Part shown: one piece after another, positions 46,374 through 59,459 of the stretch | How the letters are laid out: every line of letters starts with the position of its first letter | Position numbering within the stretch: the first letter of the stretch is position 1 | From: Rotaria sordida | Taxonomy: Eukaryota; Rotifera; Eurotatoria; Philodinida; Philodinidae | Assembly (NCBI GenBank): GCA_905250125.1 | Contig: CAJNOL010000503.1 | Coordinates: 1-64,000, forward strand | Length of the DNA: 64,000 nucleotides | Reading direction: 5' to 3' | Position numbers and translations under genes: made by a program | The notes under the pieces: generated by a model | The model's input: the letters and a program-made list of their open reading frames with translations, nothing else | What the model was told of the DNA's origin: nothing | Databases searched by the model: none

Positions 46374-48613
46374 ATGCCAATTGTTACCAATTTAATAACT
46401 CAGAATTTAATAAACAATTCTAAAAATTCTACAAATATTTTTTTCTACGAAACAAAGCAAAATATTGATTTTACTAATTTAATATTAGCTATATTTCTTT
46501 GTCTTTTTTGTATTATTACCATTTTTGGTAATGGACTTGTTATTTATGCTGTTATTCAAGAACGATATTTAAAATCAGGTATATATATATATATATATAT
46601 AATTAAACATTGAATTAAAAATATTCGATAGTATTCATCTGAGATGAATATTTTCTAACACGAATTTGTAAATAATTATCAAAATTAGTTCAAAACTTCT
46701 TGTTGTATAATAACATTTTTGTGAGACATGATCTAAGAGAAGTTCTGAAGTATACAGGTAAAAATTTGGACTCATGCCTCTCCAGCTCGTGACAGATGCT
46801 TATCAGAGACTATCACAAAGACAGAATTTTTCTCTTCGTATTTTGACTATTTTAAGTAAATGTTTCTCTTTTTTTTGTTGTTCAATAAAATCATAATAAT
46901 TGTTTGTTAACATATTGAAGTTTTTATTGAATATATATGTCAAATGTTAAATAAAGGTAAGATCAATAATAAATATACTAATATAAATCATGTTTAACTA
47001 TAATATTTATTTAAAAGTTCATAAATAAAATATTGAAATAATCTTCTAACACATGAATAAAGTTTTCTGTTTTTCATAGCTACTTATTATTATATGGCAT
47101 CATTAGCATGTGCTGATTTATTTGTTGGTTTAATTGTTATGCCATTTGCTATTGTTCAGGTTATCTATGGTGAATATTGGCCATTCGGAAAAACTTGTTG
47201 TGATATTTGGCATTCAATAGATGTTTGTGCAAGTACTGCATCAATACTTGATTTATGTGTTATTGCATTGGATCGTTATTCAGCAATAACAAATCCAATT
47301 TCATATCATCGAGCATTTTTTGTTAAACGTTGGTCTTATCTTATTTTTGCTGTTTGGTTATGTTCAGGTGAATTCTTAAATAAAATCTTTCTTTTTATTT
47401 TTATTTTGTTTTATTCTTAAATAATAATTTAATTATTTCAATTAGGTTTTATTTCATTTCCTGCTATAGCCTATTGGCGTTTAGTTGTTCGTCAATATCA
47501 AATTGATCGTTGTCTTTTTCCTGATGATATTTATTATATATTAGTTTCATCATTAATATCTTTTTATATACCTTTATTTGTAATGATTTTTGTTTATATA
47601 AGAATTTATCGTGCTGCTATAAAACAATTACATGCATTTAAAACTGGTGTTAAAATAACAACAGAAAAAACAAGAAATTTTAAAAAACATATAAATAATG
47701 AAAATTCACCAACAATAAATATGTCACCCGATGTTTGTTTACGTATACATCGTGGTAAATATCATGGTATTTTAATTGATAGACAATCATCACTTACAGA
47801 TAATTCTGTATCACATTATTCAATAACAAATGATAATCATCAATTAACAATAAAAAAAAATAAACAAATATCATCAGAAAAAGCACGTCGAACACTTGGT
47901 AAACGTTTAACAAAATTTTCTAAAGAACAAAAAGCTACAGTAACACTTGCTTATGTTATGGGAATATTTGTTTTATGTTGGTTACCTTTTTTTGTTTATA
48001 ATCCTTTAACTGCTATAGCAAAACTATTTCTTGAAAGAAGAAAAAAAAATTTAAATAAAATAGAAGAATTTCTAACTGGAAATGATCTTTTCTTTCAATT
48101 GGTTACTTGGTTTGGTTATATTAATTCAGGGTAAATATCCTATTTAATATGAATATCATGTTTCTATATACATATATATTTTTTTTCAGTGTGAATCCAA
48201 TAATCTATGCTTATTCTTCACGTGAATTTCGTCGTGCATTTATTAAATATTTATGTCGGTGTTTTCCAACACGTTTAAGAAACATATTTATGTCTTATCA
48301 TAATTTACATTTATTACGTTATCGTTATCAACGACCATCATCAGCTATATCAACTGAAAATCTTAAATACAATTTAGATAATATTAATAAAAATTTAATT
48401 ATTCCAACAGTATCATCATCATCAACATCAGCAACAACTGTTTTAATAAATATACAAAATAAAAATCAACCAAAACTTCGATTTTTAACAAATTATTCTC
48501 GTAAAAATACAAATCAACAAAAACAATATAATAATAATAAACCTAAAACTAATATTCTTGTTGATTATTGTAATTATCATGATGTTGCTATTTCAAGAGT
48601 AACATGTCTTTGA
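46374..48613 (+). CDS. Dop1R2-like: Dop1R2 (DAMB)-like dopamine receptor, aminergic GPCR
   Basis: Four exons (46374-46578, 47080-47367, 47446-48130, 48190-48613) give 533 residues. All class A landmarks are present: FGN in span 1, LACAD in span 2, the amine-binding Asp in SIDVCAST of span 3, LDRYSAI after it, serines in VSSLISFY of span 5, CWLPFF in span 6 and NPIIYA in span 7. Intracellular loop 3 has CLRIHRG and GKRLTKFSKEQKATVTL, which match arthropod Dop1R2/DAMB (LRIHRG, RKLAKFAKEKKAAKTL), so the subfamily is better supported than a general amine-receptor call. Known role: a dopamine receptor coupled to Gq/cAMP signalling in neurons. The start ATG is the first in frame after a TTG; intron 1 (46579-47079) begins in a TA repeat. 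The ligand is inferred from homology. Confidence 0.9.
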
Positions 48614-48736
48614 TAATAGACATGTATAATATATATATTTATATACATATAAGATTTTCATTGAATCTAAATGCATTTTATTTGAAATTAAGAAAAAAAC
48701 AAACAAAACAAAAATATTAATAATAATAATTATTCA

Positions 48737-51700
48737 TCATGTCGGATTTTGTTGTTCGTTTCGTTGTGCGCGTTTCTAAAGAAAAAAAAAAGAGAATATG
48801 AAAATTCTATAAAATATAAAGGTTGAAAAATTCAAATCAGTCAATATATAGATTTGAATCTTCATTTAAAAAGAAAAAAGTAAGTAACATTATATATTAT
48901 CAATCTACACATAATTATTTACATAAAAGATTTTTCTAGTTAGTTATCTTATAATCTGAAAAACATGAAGCTAAATAAATATTACATTTAGTACATGTTC
49001 TTTAGATATAGATCTGTTATTTGTTGATAATAAAATAGAAATAAAGACATGAAATAGATCATTAAAAAAGAATTATCTATTATTAAATGACATAGTTCTA
49101 TGCCTTGAAGATTCTATTTATATAATAGATGAGATTGTTGTTAATTTTTTCTTACTTGAAAGATAAGTTCAAGTTCTGATTGTCGACATTGTGTTTGTAG
49201 AAATGATTTCGTCAATGTTCTTGAAGTAATTTGATTTATATCTTTTGTTGTACTGTTCAATGATTTTGTTCGTTTTGCTGTATTATTCATAATAGCATTT
49301 AATTCATTAGGACGCATTATAAATGTTTCCATATTTGTATTATTATTATTATTATTATTATTATTGTTTAATGATTCATTTGAATTATCATTTTGAATTG
49401 TTGATGAAATACCTTTCGAACATTTATCAAGTCTTAAATAACATTTTGAATCATTTAATTGTCGACCATTTAGATCAGTTTCAATTTCAAGATGTTGTTT
49501 AGCTTTTGTAAATAATGGATTTGTACGTAACTATATTAAAACATCGAATGAATATTCTATTGTTTGCTTCTTTTTTTCTTTTAATTAATCAAATTATTTA
49601 ACTTACTTCTCGAAGAATTCGTGCATCAGATAATTTACTTGATATTGTTGATGTACCAGTACTACATCCAAACTCAGAACCATTTGTTTCACGTGGTAAT
49701 GTTATAATAGATGTTCGTTGTGAGCTTAATGGACGATTTAATTGAGATGCAATTGGTCGAAAACCACCTACTGGTAATCTAATTAAAATAAGATCAACAT
49801 GACATGATGAGTAATGTAAGTGAATGCATGTCTATAATTTCTTGTCTAATAAATGAATGGTATTATTAGTCTAAGGAAATGTATTATTTTTAATAATAGG
49901 GAATGTTACTCTTTTACGGAAATTAGATAGGTCATCTTATCTTCTTTAGATTTAATCACGCGATTACAATTAACTGAAATAAATCAATTTGTAATAATAT
50001 ATTGAATGTTTATTTTTGAATATCTGAGAAAAATATTTTGGTTGATTAGATTTCAATTTAGTAATTCTTCGAATATTTTGATGAATATAGACTAACATTA
50101 CTAAGCTATTATAAATGATTTATTTTATATGACAGTTTAGAAAAATGTTTGTCAATATCATTTTCTAATATTTTTAATTAAATCTGATTTTGTTTTTGAC
50201 ATATTCAATTAACGTATCTCTATAGCGACTAGAATTACGAATAAGTCACTCGAATTACTAGAATATATGAAGATTTAAATGTAGTTCATTGAATTGAAAT
50301 TTCTTCTTGTATAAAAAAAAAATATATATTATCAAATTTAAACTTACGGTGGTGGCGGTGGTGGTATTGTAGATGTTGGTATATCAGAACATTTTATTGT
50401 TGATGTATTTGTTATTTCAATATGATTAGGTTCATCATAAACATTTGTTTGAATATCATCTTTTATTTGTTCAGGTGGTGGATCATAACTTTGATGATCA
50501 ATTATATTTTCTGATATAATATTATTATCTTTTGTTAAATATATATCTTGTTGTTGTTGACGAAAACGTATTGATAAATGTTCATTAAGTTGATTAATAA
50601 CACGAATATTCATTTTTTTATTTGATAAATTATTATCATTTAATTTATCATTTGATGATGATGATGTTGATGAACGTACACCAATATGTGTATGCATTGG
50701 ATGTATTATAGCTGAATGACTATAACTATGACTTAATGTATTATCTGTTGGTACTGTTATTAATGATGCTCGTCGTTTATAATCATTATAAATTTTTGAT
50801 GATGTTCGATGATCATATTCATTTTCAATAATAATTGAAGTTGTTGCTGATGATGATAAACCATCTAATGATTGTTCATTAATAATTGAAGTTTTTCCAC
50901 GTAATGTTGTCGATTCTGTATTATGATCATTTAATTGTGATATTGAACCATATGTTGAATAAGAACGTGAAATTGGATAAGAAACTTTACGTAATGTTGT
51001 TTTTTCTAATAATTCTTTTGATAAATGTAAATAACAAGGTTTTGATATAATATTTGTAATAGGACAAGATTTTTTTGAATGTTCTTCTTCAACTTGAGGA
51101 ACTAAATAATTCAATCAAAGAAAAAAAAAAATATATATATATTTGTTGTATTTCACTGAATTTTTTGATTTATTTAGGCGACGACAACGGCTAGTACGTT
51201 TCTTTGAATCATCTTTCTTGAATTATGTTTTTGATTTATAAGATAATTTGCTTAAAACTATGGGATAGTTTACTATAAACTTGAGTTCCGGGTTCGGTCA
51301 GGTTTGATTCTATAGCTTGTCTTGTGAGATATAAGCGTCTATTGAATACTTGATATATCAGGCAAGAAAACCATTCCTTTGAGCTGAAATGTTTAGGATA
51401 TTCTAATGGCTCTGCTTCTGGGTAAAACTTTAGATGAAAATTTACTAATTGAGTATTCCATGAAAAAATGTTCCTAAGATCAAAAATCTACTAAATCAAT
51501 CACCAAACTGATTAGATAGTGAATGAATCCGAAACTTTTTAAAAGTTTTCTTACTTTTACTAAGTCCTACTCATAGCCAAAATATGAAGTCAAACGATGC
51601 TCAACAATTGGACATGTTTCCTCATAAGACTTGCGCACTATCATCTGGCGAAATAATATTATCACTAGCGTGAGCACGTGCATACCATACAACTGTTTTC

Positions 51701-54700
51701 TCCTTTAACATATGACTTCAAAGCTTTACACTTTCACGCAGTAAGAGCCATATAGACACTTCACATTGTATATATAGATAGCCTACGATCTCATACTCTT
51801 CATTAACTTTCGGCCTTATAGCCTTATATTTCCTTGTAGCATTATCCTCTTATTGCCTTACTCCCTTCAGAGCCTATGGATACTCCATATAATAGCTCTT
51901 GAAAGACTATGGAATACTCCCATAGGACGTCCCTTGAGGACCTATAGGTTCTCCAATATAATGACTGTTGAGGACCTACGATATCCTCATAGGATACCAC
52001 TTGAGGTCCTATGGTTTGACCTTTAACCTGGCACAGACACTAGACATTATATATATAGATTATTATTGAGAAGAACAACAAATATTTTTCTTAAATTACC
52101 TATCGGTATTTCTTCTGGAACTTCTGTTATTGTATCTACATCATCTTTTAAAATAAGTTTATGATCAGCTGTTATTTTATCAGCAATAGTACGACAACGA
52201 AATGTTAATTTTTTTTGTTGTATTGTTGTATTTGGTAATGGTGGTGGTGTTGGTGGTATAGATGATTGTTCTTGTGTAAAAGTTTCACTACTTGGTGTTA
52301 TAGATGTTTGTTGAACAATAAATGATGATGTAACTCCAAGATCATAAAGTGTTGGTGGTGTTATTAGTTTATCTTCAATATCAGAATTAAATGTTAATTT
52401 TGAATCGTTATAATCTATGATTGGTTCTTCATCAATTTCATCAGTATTATCATTATTATTATTATTAATTCGTCGAATAATAATATTATTATGATTATGA
52501 TTATGATTATTATCATCATCATCATCATCATAATCAGGTGTTAATTCATCTAATGAAGATATTGTTCCAATAGATTTTTGTTCATCATCTAAACGATGTT
52601 TTACTCGTGGTATAACATAATAATAATGTTCTTTATCAGAAGATTTATTCCACCATTTATTTGTTGGTGATGTTGATGTATGAAATGATTGTGAACGATT
52701 TATATGTGAACAATTTGATAATGATAATGGTTTTTTATCACCAAAAACAAAATTTCTATCAAGTGAATGCATTAATTCTGTACTCATAGCTGCTTGCATA
52801 CGATGAGCAAGTTGATCAACAGCATTTATTGTTGATAAACGTTTATTTTTACTATTATAACGATGTCTAATAATTGAATTATCTTTTGTTTCTATTTTTG
52901 AAAATGATGAAAGTAAATCACGAGATTTTTTATTATGAGAATTAATTATATATAAATTTTCATTTGATTTTGTTTTAAATGATGTATATTGATGATTATA
53001 TTGTGATAAAGAATGAATTGTTATTTGTTTATCTCGTTTAATTGAATCTTTTCTTGGAAGATAAACTCTATTTGATGATGGACCAACTATATCACTATAA
53101 CGTTTTGGTAAACGTCGACGTGTATGTTGTTGATAATGATTATCATGTGAATGTTTTTTTGGTATTGATTCACAATCATCTTCATCATTCCTTAAAAGAT
53201 ATTAATAAGTTTGAAAATTTTACAATAAAATATTTTTATTGAGATTTATTCTTATGTAAAATTTTCCTGAGAAAGCTATAGCATTCATTTAATAAATTCC
53301 TGCAAGATTAAAATGTGAAACACGATATAGTTGCTATTGCTAATCACAAGGAGATTGTTTTATTCTGTCAAGTCTATGAAGGATATACGTACGAAACGGT
53401 AAATGAGAGTTCAGAAATAGAACAAACCGTTTCAAACTCATCGTCCTCAACTGACGCCCTCAGAATTGTCGTGTGCATATTTCGGGATCCCAGCAAAACA
53501 ATGAACTTTTGTAATAGGCAAGAATAAAGAATATTCAATGTTCATCTATATCAATCTAAAAAAAAATGCAATAAAGAATGATGCGAAAGTTTTTCAATAA
53601 TATGTTTCTTCATTTGGCGACCAATTACGAGAGTTAGTAAAAAACTTACGGGTACCCTCTTCTCTCCCTTTTCCGGGTTTCTTAAGAATGGATTAACCAG
53701 AAATTATAAAATTTTCAGGGTAGATAGATCTCAACTAGAGGCGTAGGAACCAAAAAATAACCTGCAGTTTCCACCTTCACACACAGCTAAAATTCATTTT
53801 TTCGACTTGTCTAAATGAAACGTTGTGATGTTTTTTGACAAACTCTTTTTAACTATTTCAGAAACTGTAAGAGCTAGAAAGTTCGTTCAAATGCCATTCA
53901 ACGCAGCTTATCGTACTCTATAAATAACGTTTTTTAGTTGAAGTCTTGAGCTTCCAGAAAGAGTTTATTTATCGCGTAACGCTGTGACACAATTTGTTCG
54001 TTCTACGCAAGAATCATATTGTTACATTGAAAGGAACGATCATCAACTGTACAGTAAGTTGAAAAATATACAAGAATTTAAAAGAAAAAATGTCAAATTC
54101 GTAACCAGTGTAAAAAATTGCATCTAATAATATATTCAGATGTGTCCATCTCGAAAAAAAAAATTTTTTCAACAACTTCATCAGCGAAATGTCGCGTTAC
54201 GTGAACAAGCCGTTTTATGGCTGATGATTTTTTTTTGTAGCAACAGGACTAAATCGGAATGTATCAAGGATCTTTTTCTTTAAAATATACAAATACAATT
54301 TTGTAAGTCATTTCAAACTTTACTCAAAGAAGAGGAAACATCAATCTCCTCTCGCCGGAAATCGCTCTGAATTTAACACTGTATATCAAAGTAGCTTTTG
54401 TATCGAATAAATAGATTCTATACAAAAGATGTGTATTGGAATTAAAATGAACAGGAAACAAAAGATCATTGATCTATATATATTTAATCTATTATTACAC
54501 TCAAGTAGAGATTAATAATATTCTAACGAATAAATTTATTCTTTAAAAAGTTTGAATCTATTTCAATATAGAAAAAATTCTTCTTACAAACAATATAACA
54601 TAATAAAAACTGTTCTAATTCTTAAAAATAATTTTGTTTCTATGAAAACAAAACAAAAAACGAATCTCACCTTTTAGCTAAAATACCAGATCCTCCACGA

Positions 54701-55610
54701 CATAAACAAAAATCATAACTTGTTTTATTTTTTTGTTGTTGAAAACAACTATTTAATGAATCAATGCTTATACAACGTGAAATAAACCACATATTAAATA
54801 TAAAAAATGAATATTTATTGTCGTTAGTTGATTGATGATATTCAATTTGAAATTCGAGAATTATAACAAATGATGTTGAATAAAGCAGAATGAGCATGTT
54901 CAAATACGAGACACACACACATATAGAATAATGGCAACGCGTCTGTCTCTCGTCCTCTATTTTTGCCTTGACACTACTATCAATAGTGATCGTGTATTCA
55001 CACAAAAGACAATGGGAGAAGAGAATAAAAAAAAAAAAAAAAAAGAAGAAAAGATGTTTACAACACAAAAAAAGGCGTTAAACAGATGCGTGTCAATTAC
55101 TCGGCAGTCGACTGATTGTTTGCATTTTTTGAACGTGCCTAAACGATTGCTCGTACATTTGTACGATTGCACGCGCATGAACTTAATCCATCCTTTTTTT
55201 TTTTTCTTCGATCTATAATCTCACTCTCTTTCTTATTTTATCTTTTCGAATACAATGTCATTTGTTCTATATACAAGCTTTACGTCAACAATAACTATGA
55301 TAGTTTAGTACGAAATGCGCCCGAATACAAACATTCCACGAGTAAAGATATATATATATATATAAAATAAAGAGACACATACCAACGATACGACATTAAT
55401 GTCGGAACAAGTGGTGGGACTGTAATAGGTAATCGTGCTAAACAATTAAAACAATGTTAAGAATTAAAATCAATGACATAACATACGAAAACGCATCATA
55501 TATTGATATGAATATGTTATATCAATTAATGATGGTTTTTCACGTCGAAATAAACGCCAAAAACGACGATAACGCCATGGAGTTTTATTTGTAGAATTTT
55601 TTGTTGACAT
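48737..55610 (-). CDS. Unrecognised 901-aa low-complexity protein with Pro-rich motif
   Basis: Eight exons on the minus strand: 55610-55487, 55437-55383, 54766-54671, 53190-52100, 51101-50348, 49778-49607, 49530-49156, 48775-48737. Every junction has GT-AG signals and keeps frame. The protein opens with a basic stretch (RYRRFWRLFRREK). Exon 4 is large and Ser/Asn/Asp-rich, with an acidic run and a PPTPPPLP motif. Exon 5 is Ser/Thr/Asn-rich and ends in a run of prolines (PPPPPPP). Exon 6 has LPVGGFRPIASQL, and the end is LIFQKRAQRNEQQNPT. No enzyme or membrane domain is visible; proline-rich motifs suggest an SH3/EVH1-binding scaffold, but no function is claimed. The most uncertain pieces are small exons 2, 3 and 8. 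Introns 51102-52099 and 53191-54670 are long; the first holds a minisatellite. Confidence 0.72.
51870..52018. repeat. Degenerate minisatellite, about 35-bp period, in an intron
   Basis: Units of the type TTGAGGACCTATGG followed by (A)TNCTCCATATAATGAC recur four to five times from CAGAGCCTATGG (about 51878) to TTGAGGTCCTATGG (about 52000). TATAGACACTTCACATTGTA (about 51752) and CAGACACTAGACATTATATA (about 52036), each followed by TATATAGAT, form a direct repeat that brackets the block. Confidence 0.65.
53191..54670. other. Long intron (about 1.5 kb) of the unrecognised minus-strand gene
   Basis: No gene is recognised. The plus-strand open frame 53315-53527 has no family resemblance. Some patches (for example about 53930-54010 and 54180-54240) are less AT-rich and may be old transposon sequence, but no ends could be defined. 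Confidence 0.35.
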
Positions 55611-57183
55611 TGATTATTATTTTAAAGCCTATATAAAATAGAAAAATAATAATTATTCTTGTTTTAGGAATTTTTTTTTTCTTCTGAAGATGGATTGATA
55701 TGAAAAATGAAAATTAGAGTCCATCGAATATGTAAATAAATTAATTTTTTGTTAAGCAAGAAAAAAAAAAGACTCGATCTATTACAATTCACAGTATGAA
55801 AACAAATTTTGGCTTCGTCGTTCTTCTTCAATAGATTGTTTTTCAAAACATTTCAAATTCGTATTTTCCAAGTCCTATCTAAATAAACATGATAAACTCT
55901 CTTCAGAATATGTAGAGAATTAATCATGTACATTCTATCAACAACTCTTTTCTATTGTGTGATGACAAATTCTTTTTTTTTTTCACCCTAATTTCAACAT
56001 GATTAGTCATAACAAGTGACACAGTGTATTAAGATTATTATTACTTCATATTCAATATTCAACTAAGACGTCATTTAATTTCAATCTAATAAACTCATTT
56101 TCAGTACTATTCATATAAGTATATACATCTTAATTTAACGAGTTATCTGCCTGGAACAAAAAAAAAAAAGAAAGATCACGATCATTAAAGAAATTTACTT
56201 TAACATGTCAAGGCCGTTCCTTTTTTTCTTTTAAAGCAATATATATTAACTCTAAGACTCATAGAAGGATATGTTTACTATATAAAGAGAATAAAAATAA
56301 TTAGTAATGAAGGAGAACTATAAATGTCTATACGTATTTTATTAATAAGAAAATCGAAAATCAGAATTATCATTATGAAACAATTTTTTTTTTTTTTAGA
56401 ATTTCTTTATCAAGAAATCATGACTTTACCTTGTTCAATGATATTTAAATGAAGACAAACATAAAGTTTTTAAAATAAAAAATTCATTCTATTCATTTTT
56501 GTAGTTCACAATCTTAATTTATTAAGTAGAAAATCATCTTTTTCATTATGACCGTATCCATTTTTTATTTCAATTAAATAAATCTATCACTTTTTATTTT
56601 ATTTGTTTTTTTTTTTAAGTGAGACATTCCATTATCTGATATTTAGTTCAACAATCTGAGATTCGAAATATATTTTATAACAGAAAAAAAAAAAAAAAAA
56701 TAGAACTTACAAAATTAATACACAACGAAACCGACTTCTAATAATATTGACCTTGTCAACAAATATGACCTATAGCTTACTGAGTTTGTTTCTCGGCTGT
56801 GACACCTTCCATTTAACAAATACTTCCTTTTGTCTTACGTAATACTTTAAGAAAAGAAAGAGAGCATCTCTTCTTCTTCTCTTATGATCCAATGTCGCAA
56901 AGTGCCGTATATACAAACTACTATTCAAAATGAGAGCGAGAGAAAGAAAAAAAAAATGGAACTAGTAATCATTCATTGGTACTCATGCTATAATTTTACA
57001 TCCATGAAATTGAACACTTCAGTTAAAACTTGACTTCCATTGTTTTACTTCTAAAAAATTTGACATCTACTACTATAATAATTTTCATTTTGTATTTTAT
57101 TTTATTTTATTTAACACTGCAACACAAAAACAAACAAAAAAGACTTGGAAATATAAAATCCATCAACACACAATAAGATAAAA
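55611..57183. other. Intergenic region with homopolymer tracts
   Basis: Poly-A/T tracts are frequent (for example 56385-56397 and 56684-56701). It separates the start of the unrecognised minus-strand gene from the end of SLC25A19 and probably holds the former's promoter. No gene is seen. Confidence 0.4.
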
Positions 57184-59318
57184 TTAATCAGACGATATTT
57201 GGCGAAAACGATTACAAATCGAATCATAAATACCCAAAGTAATAGCTGTTGATAAATAAGCTTTAATAAGACTTGGTGTCATACCTTTATATAATCCAGT
57301 AAAACCTTCATGTCGAATTGTTTCAGATAAACAATTTATCAGACCAGAATATGCACGTGTCTAAAATTAAATTTCATTTTTTTTCTTCTTCTTATTAATT
57401 AGATTCGTTTATGCATAAGAAGAAAAAAAATATACTTGTCCAAATTTAGATCGAGCTTCTTCAAATTTTACAACTTCAAGTCGTTTTTTTGCTAAATCAA
57501 ATGGATAAACAACAAATTTAGCTAAGACACCAGCTATACCACCATTAAATCCATGTTTTATAGAATCTATTCATATATATATTAGTTACTAAAAGGTAAA
57601 ACATGAAAAAATTAAATTACCAAATTTTCTAATTGGTAAATGATCCCATGCTCGATTAAATAATTCATAAAATCCAAATGTAAGTGCTGAAACAGGTGCA
57701 TAAAGAATAATAGCTGGAATTAAACCACGATAAAATCCATGGTAACCTTCTCGAGTCCAAATAAGACTTATTGCTTGAATATATGAGTGATAGATCTAAA
57801 TGAAAATATTGACAAAAATATAATTATCACATAGTATTAAAAAGTAGTATAGATGCTTTTTTCAGAGGATAGTCAACTGTTTAGATATCAAATTATCGCC
57901 GGTTTTTATTCGCTTTAAATCAAAGAAAATTCATCAGTAGGTGGCATTAAGGATATGTGATGACCATGGAATATTCCTGAAAGTGTATCTGATATTCAAT
58001 CGAAAATAAAAGCGTAACCTTCTAAATATCTGTTACATCCTGGCGACAGCATGGTAGAAATGAATGTAAAGCAAATGCATCTCATACAAATTATACTCTG
58101 TGACCTATAAAAATGTTTAGATCTACTGTTTTAAATTAACGTAAATTGAAATTTAAAGAACAATTCAATATTATATATTTCGTTTGTACGAAGATATAAT
58201 AAAATCTTTCTAATGTAAATAACCAAAAGTAGATTTTTCAGTTTTCTTTTTTATTCGAAAACATTTTTAATCTGATATAAACCATCTTGTATTGACATAA
58301 TGGGATGTTACTAACTGTTAACACTAATACGACAAGATGTTACACTATTGCTGTTATATAATACTAGGTTTTTTTTCTTTTAAATATGTACGGTTAGTTC
58401 ATTCTCTTGTTTTATGCGTCCCATGAATTGTATATAATTTCGTTTTTTTTTGTCGTTCTGCATGTGGCGGATGGCAGAACATATGTTACTTACATTAAAG
58501 AGGTTGTTATTGCTCATAGAACTAGAAATAAGTATTAAATGTGCATGTTCATATAGAGAGATTTTATTCTATATGTAAAATAAACTATGTTGAGACATTC
58601 GGTATATACAGTGGTACAAAAGTCATTTTATTGAGAAAAAATTGAATATCATTGTCATATTTTGAACAAATGGGCTGATTAAACTAGAAATGAAGAGTAA
58701 AAAAAAAATATAAGTCTTGACAAACCTTTGGTTCACCTTGTCCAACAAATCTTGTTCGTAAAACATCTGTTGGTTGACAACTAATTACAGCTATACTAGC
58801 AGCAAGTGATCCTATAACAAAATGTGTTATTGTTTTAGCTGTTGGTGAAGATGTTGTAATAGGAAAAATTTCTCCTAATTGTTTAGTAACTTTTTCAAAT
58901 GCATACATCTAAGATAATTAATAAAATCAAAAACAAAAAAAAAACGATTTTCTAATTATTGAAAACTTACTTGAGCAGAATTGAATGTCATTGAAAGAAC
59001 TTGTGCTGCAATATGACCTTTCCAAAAAGCTCGTAAACCTTCTTCATAATGAATTAAACGAATACTTTGAAATAGAGTACGATATTTTGAATTTGTTAAA
59101 TTTCGAATAGGTTCAATTTGCAGCTATATTTATATATATATATATATAACAATAATAAGATTAGAATTTTTGTTTCTTTTATTCTATCCTACTTGAAAGC
59201 GAATTTTAATAACATCAATTGGTTGTAAAAGAAAACGTGAAGTAAAACTTGCTGTCGTACTAGCAATTAAAATTTGACTACTTGTTAAATTTTTTTTCTC
59301 TGGATCATAACCAACCAT
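57184..59318 (-). CDS. SLC25A19: Mitochondrial thiamine pyrophosphate carrier
   Basis: Six exons on the minus strand (59318-59193, 59123-58971, 58908-58726, 57795-57621, 57566-57436, 57360-57184) give 314 residues, against 320 in human. All three mitochondrial-carrier signatures are present: [21 protein letters not shown] and [10 protein letters not shown]. The start MVGYDP is the same as in human SLC25A19, which fixes the start codon. [11 protein letters not shown] and [10 protein letters not shown] also match that member and not other carriers. It imports thiamine pyrophosphate into the mitochondrial matrix for pyruvate, 2-oxoglutarate and branched-chain dehydrogenases. The third intron (57796-58725) is 0.9 kb; it begins GTTTGT rather than GTAAGT. 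The coding region starts 141 bp after the AUH stop codon on the same strand. Confidence 0.96.
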
Positions 59319-59459
59319 ATCTACATGAAAGATTGAGATATTATAAAATATTATGTATGAATTTTTTTTTTGTTTTTGTTTTATTGGGTTTCATGAAAGA
59401 AGAAAAAAAATACAATACATAAATAATCAAAATAAGAAAAGAAAAAGAACAAGTCTATT

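Noticed and set aside
53042-53527. Plus-strand open frames
   Set aside because: The first is antisense to exon 4 of the 901-aa gene; the second is in its intron and has no family resemblance.
54931-55370. Several open frames on both strands near poly-A tracts
   Set aside because: They fall in an intron of the 901-aa gene and depend on AAA/TTT runs.
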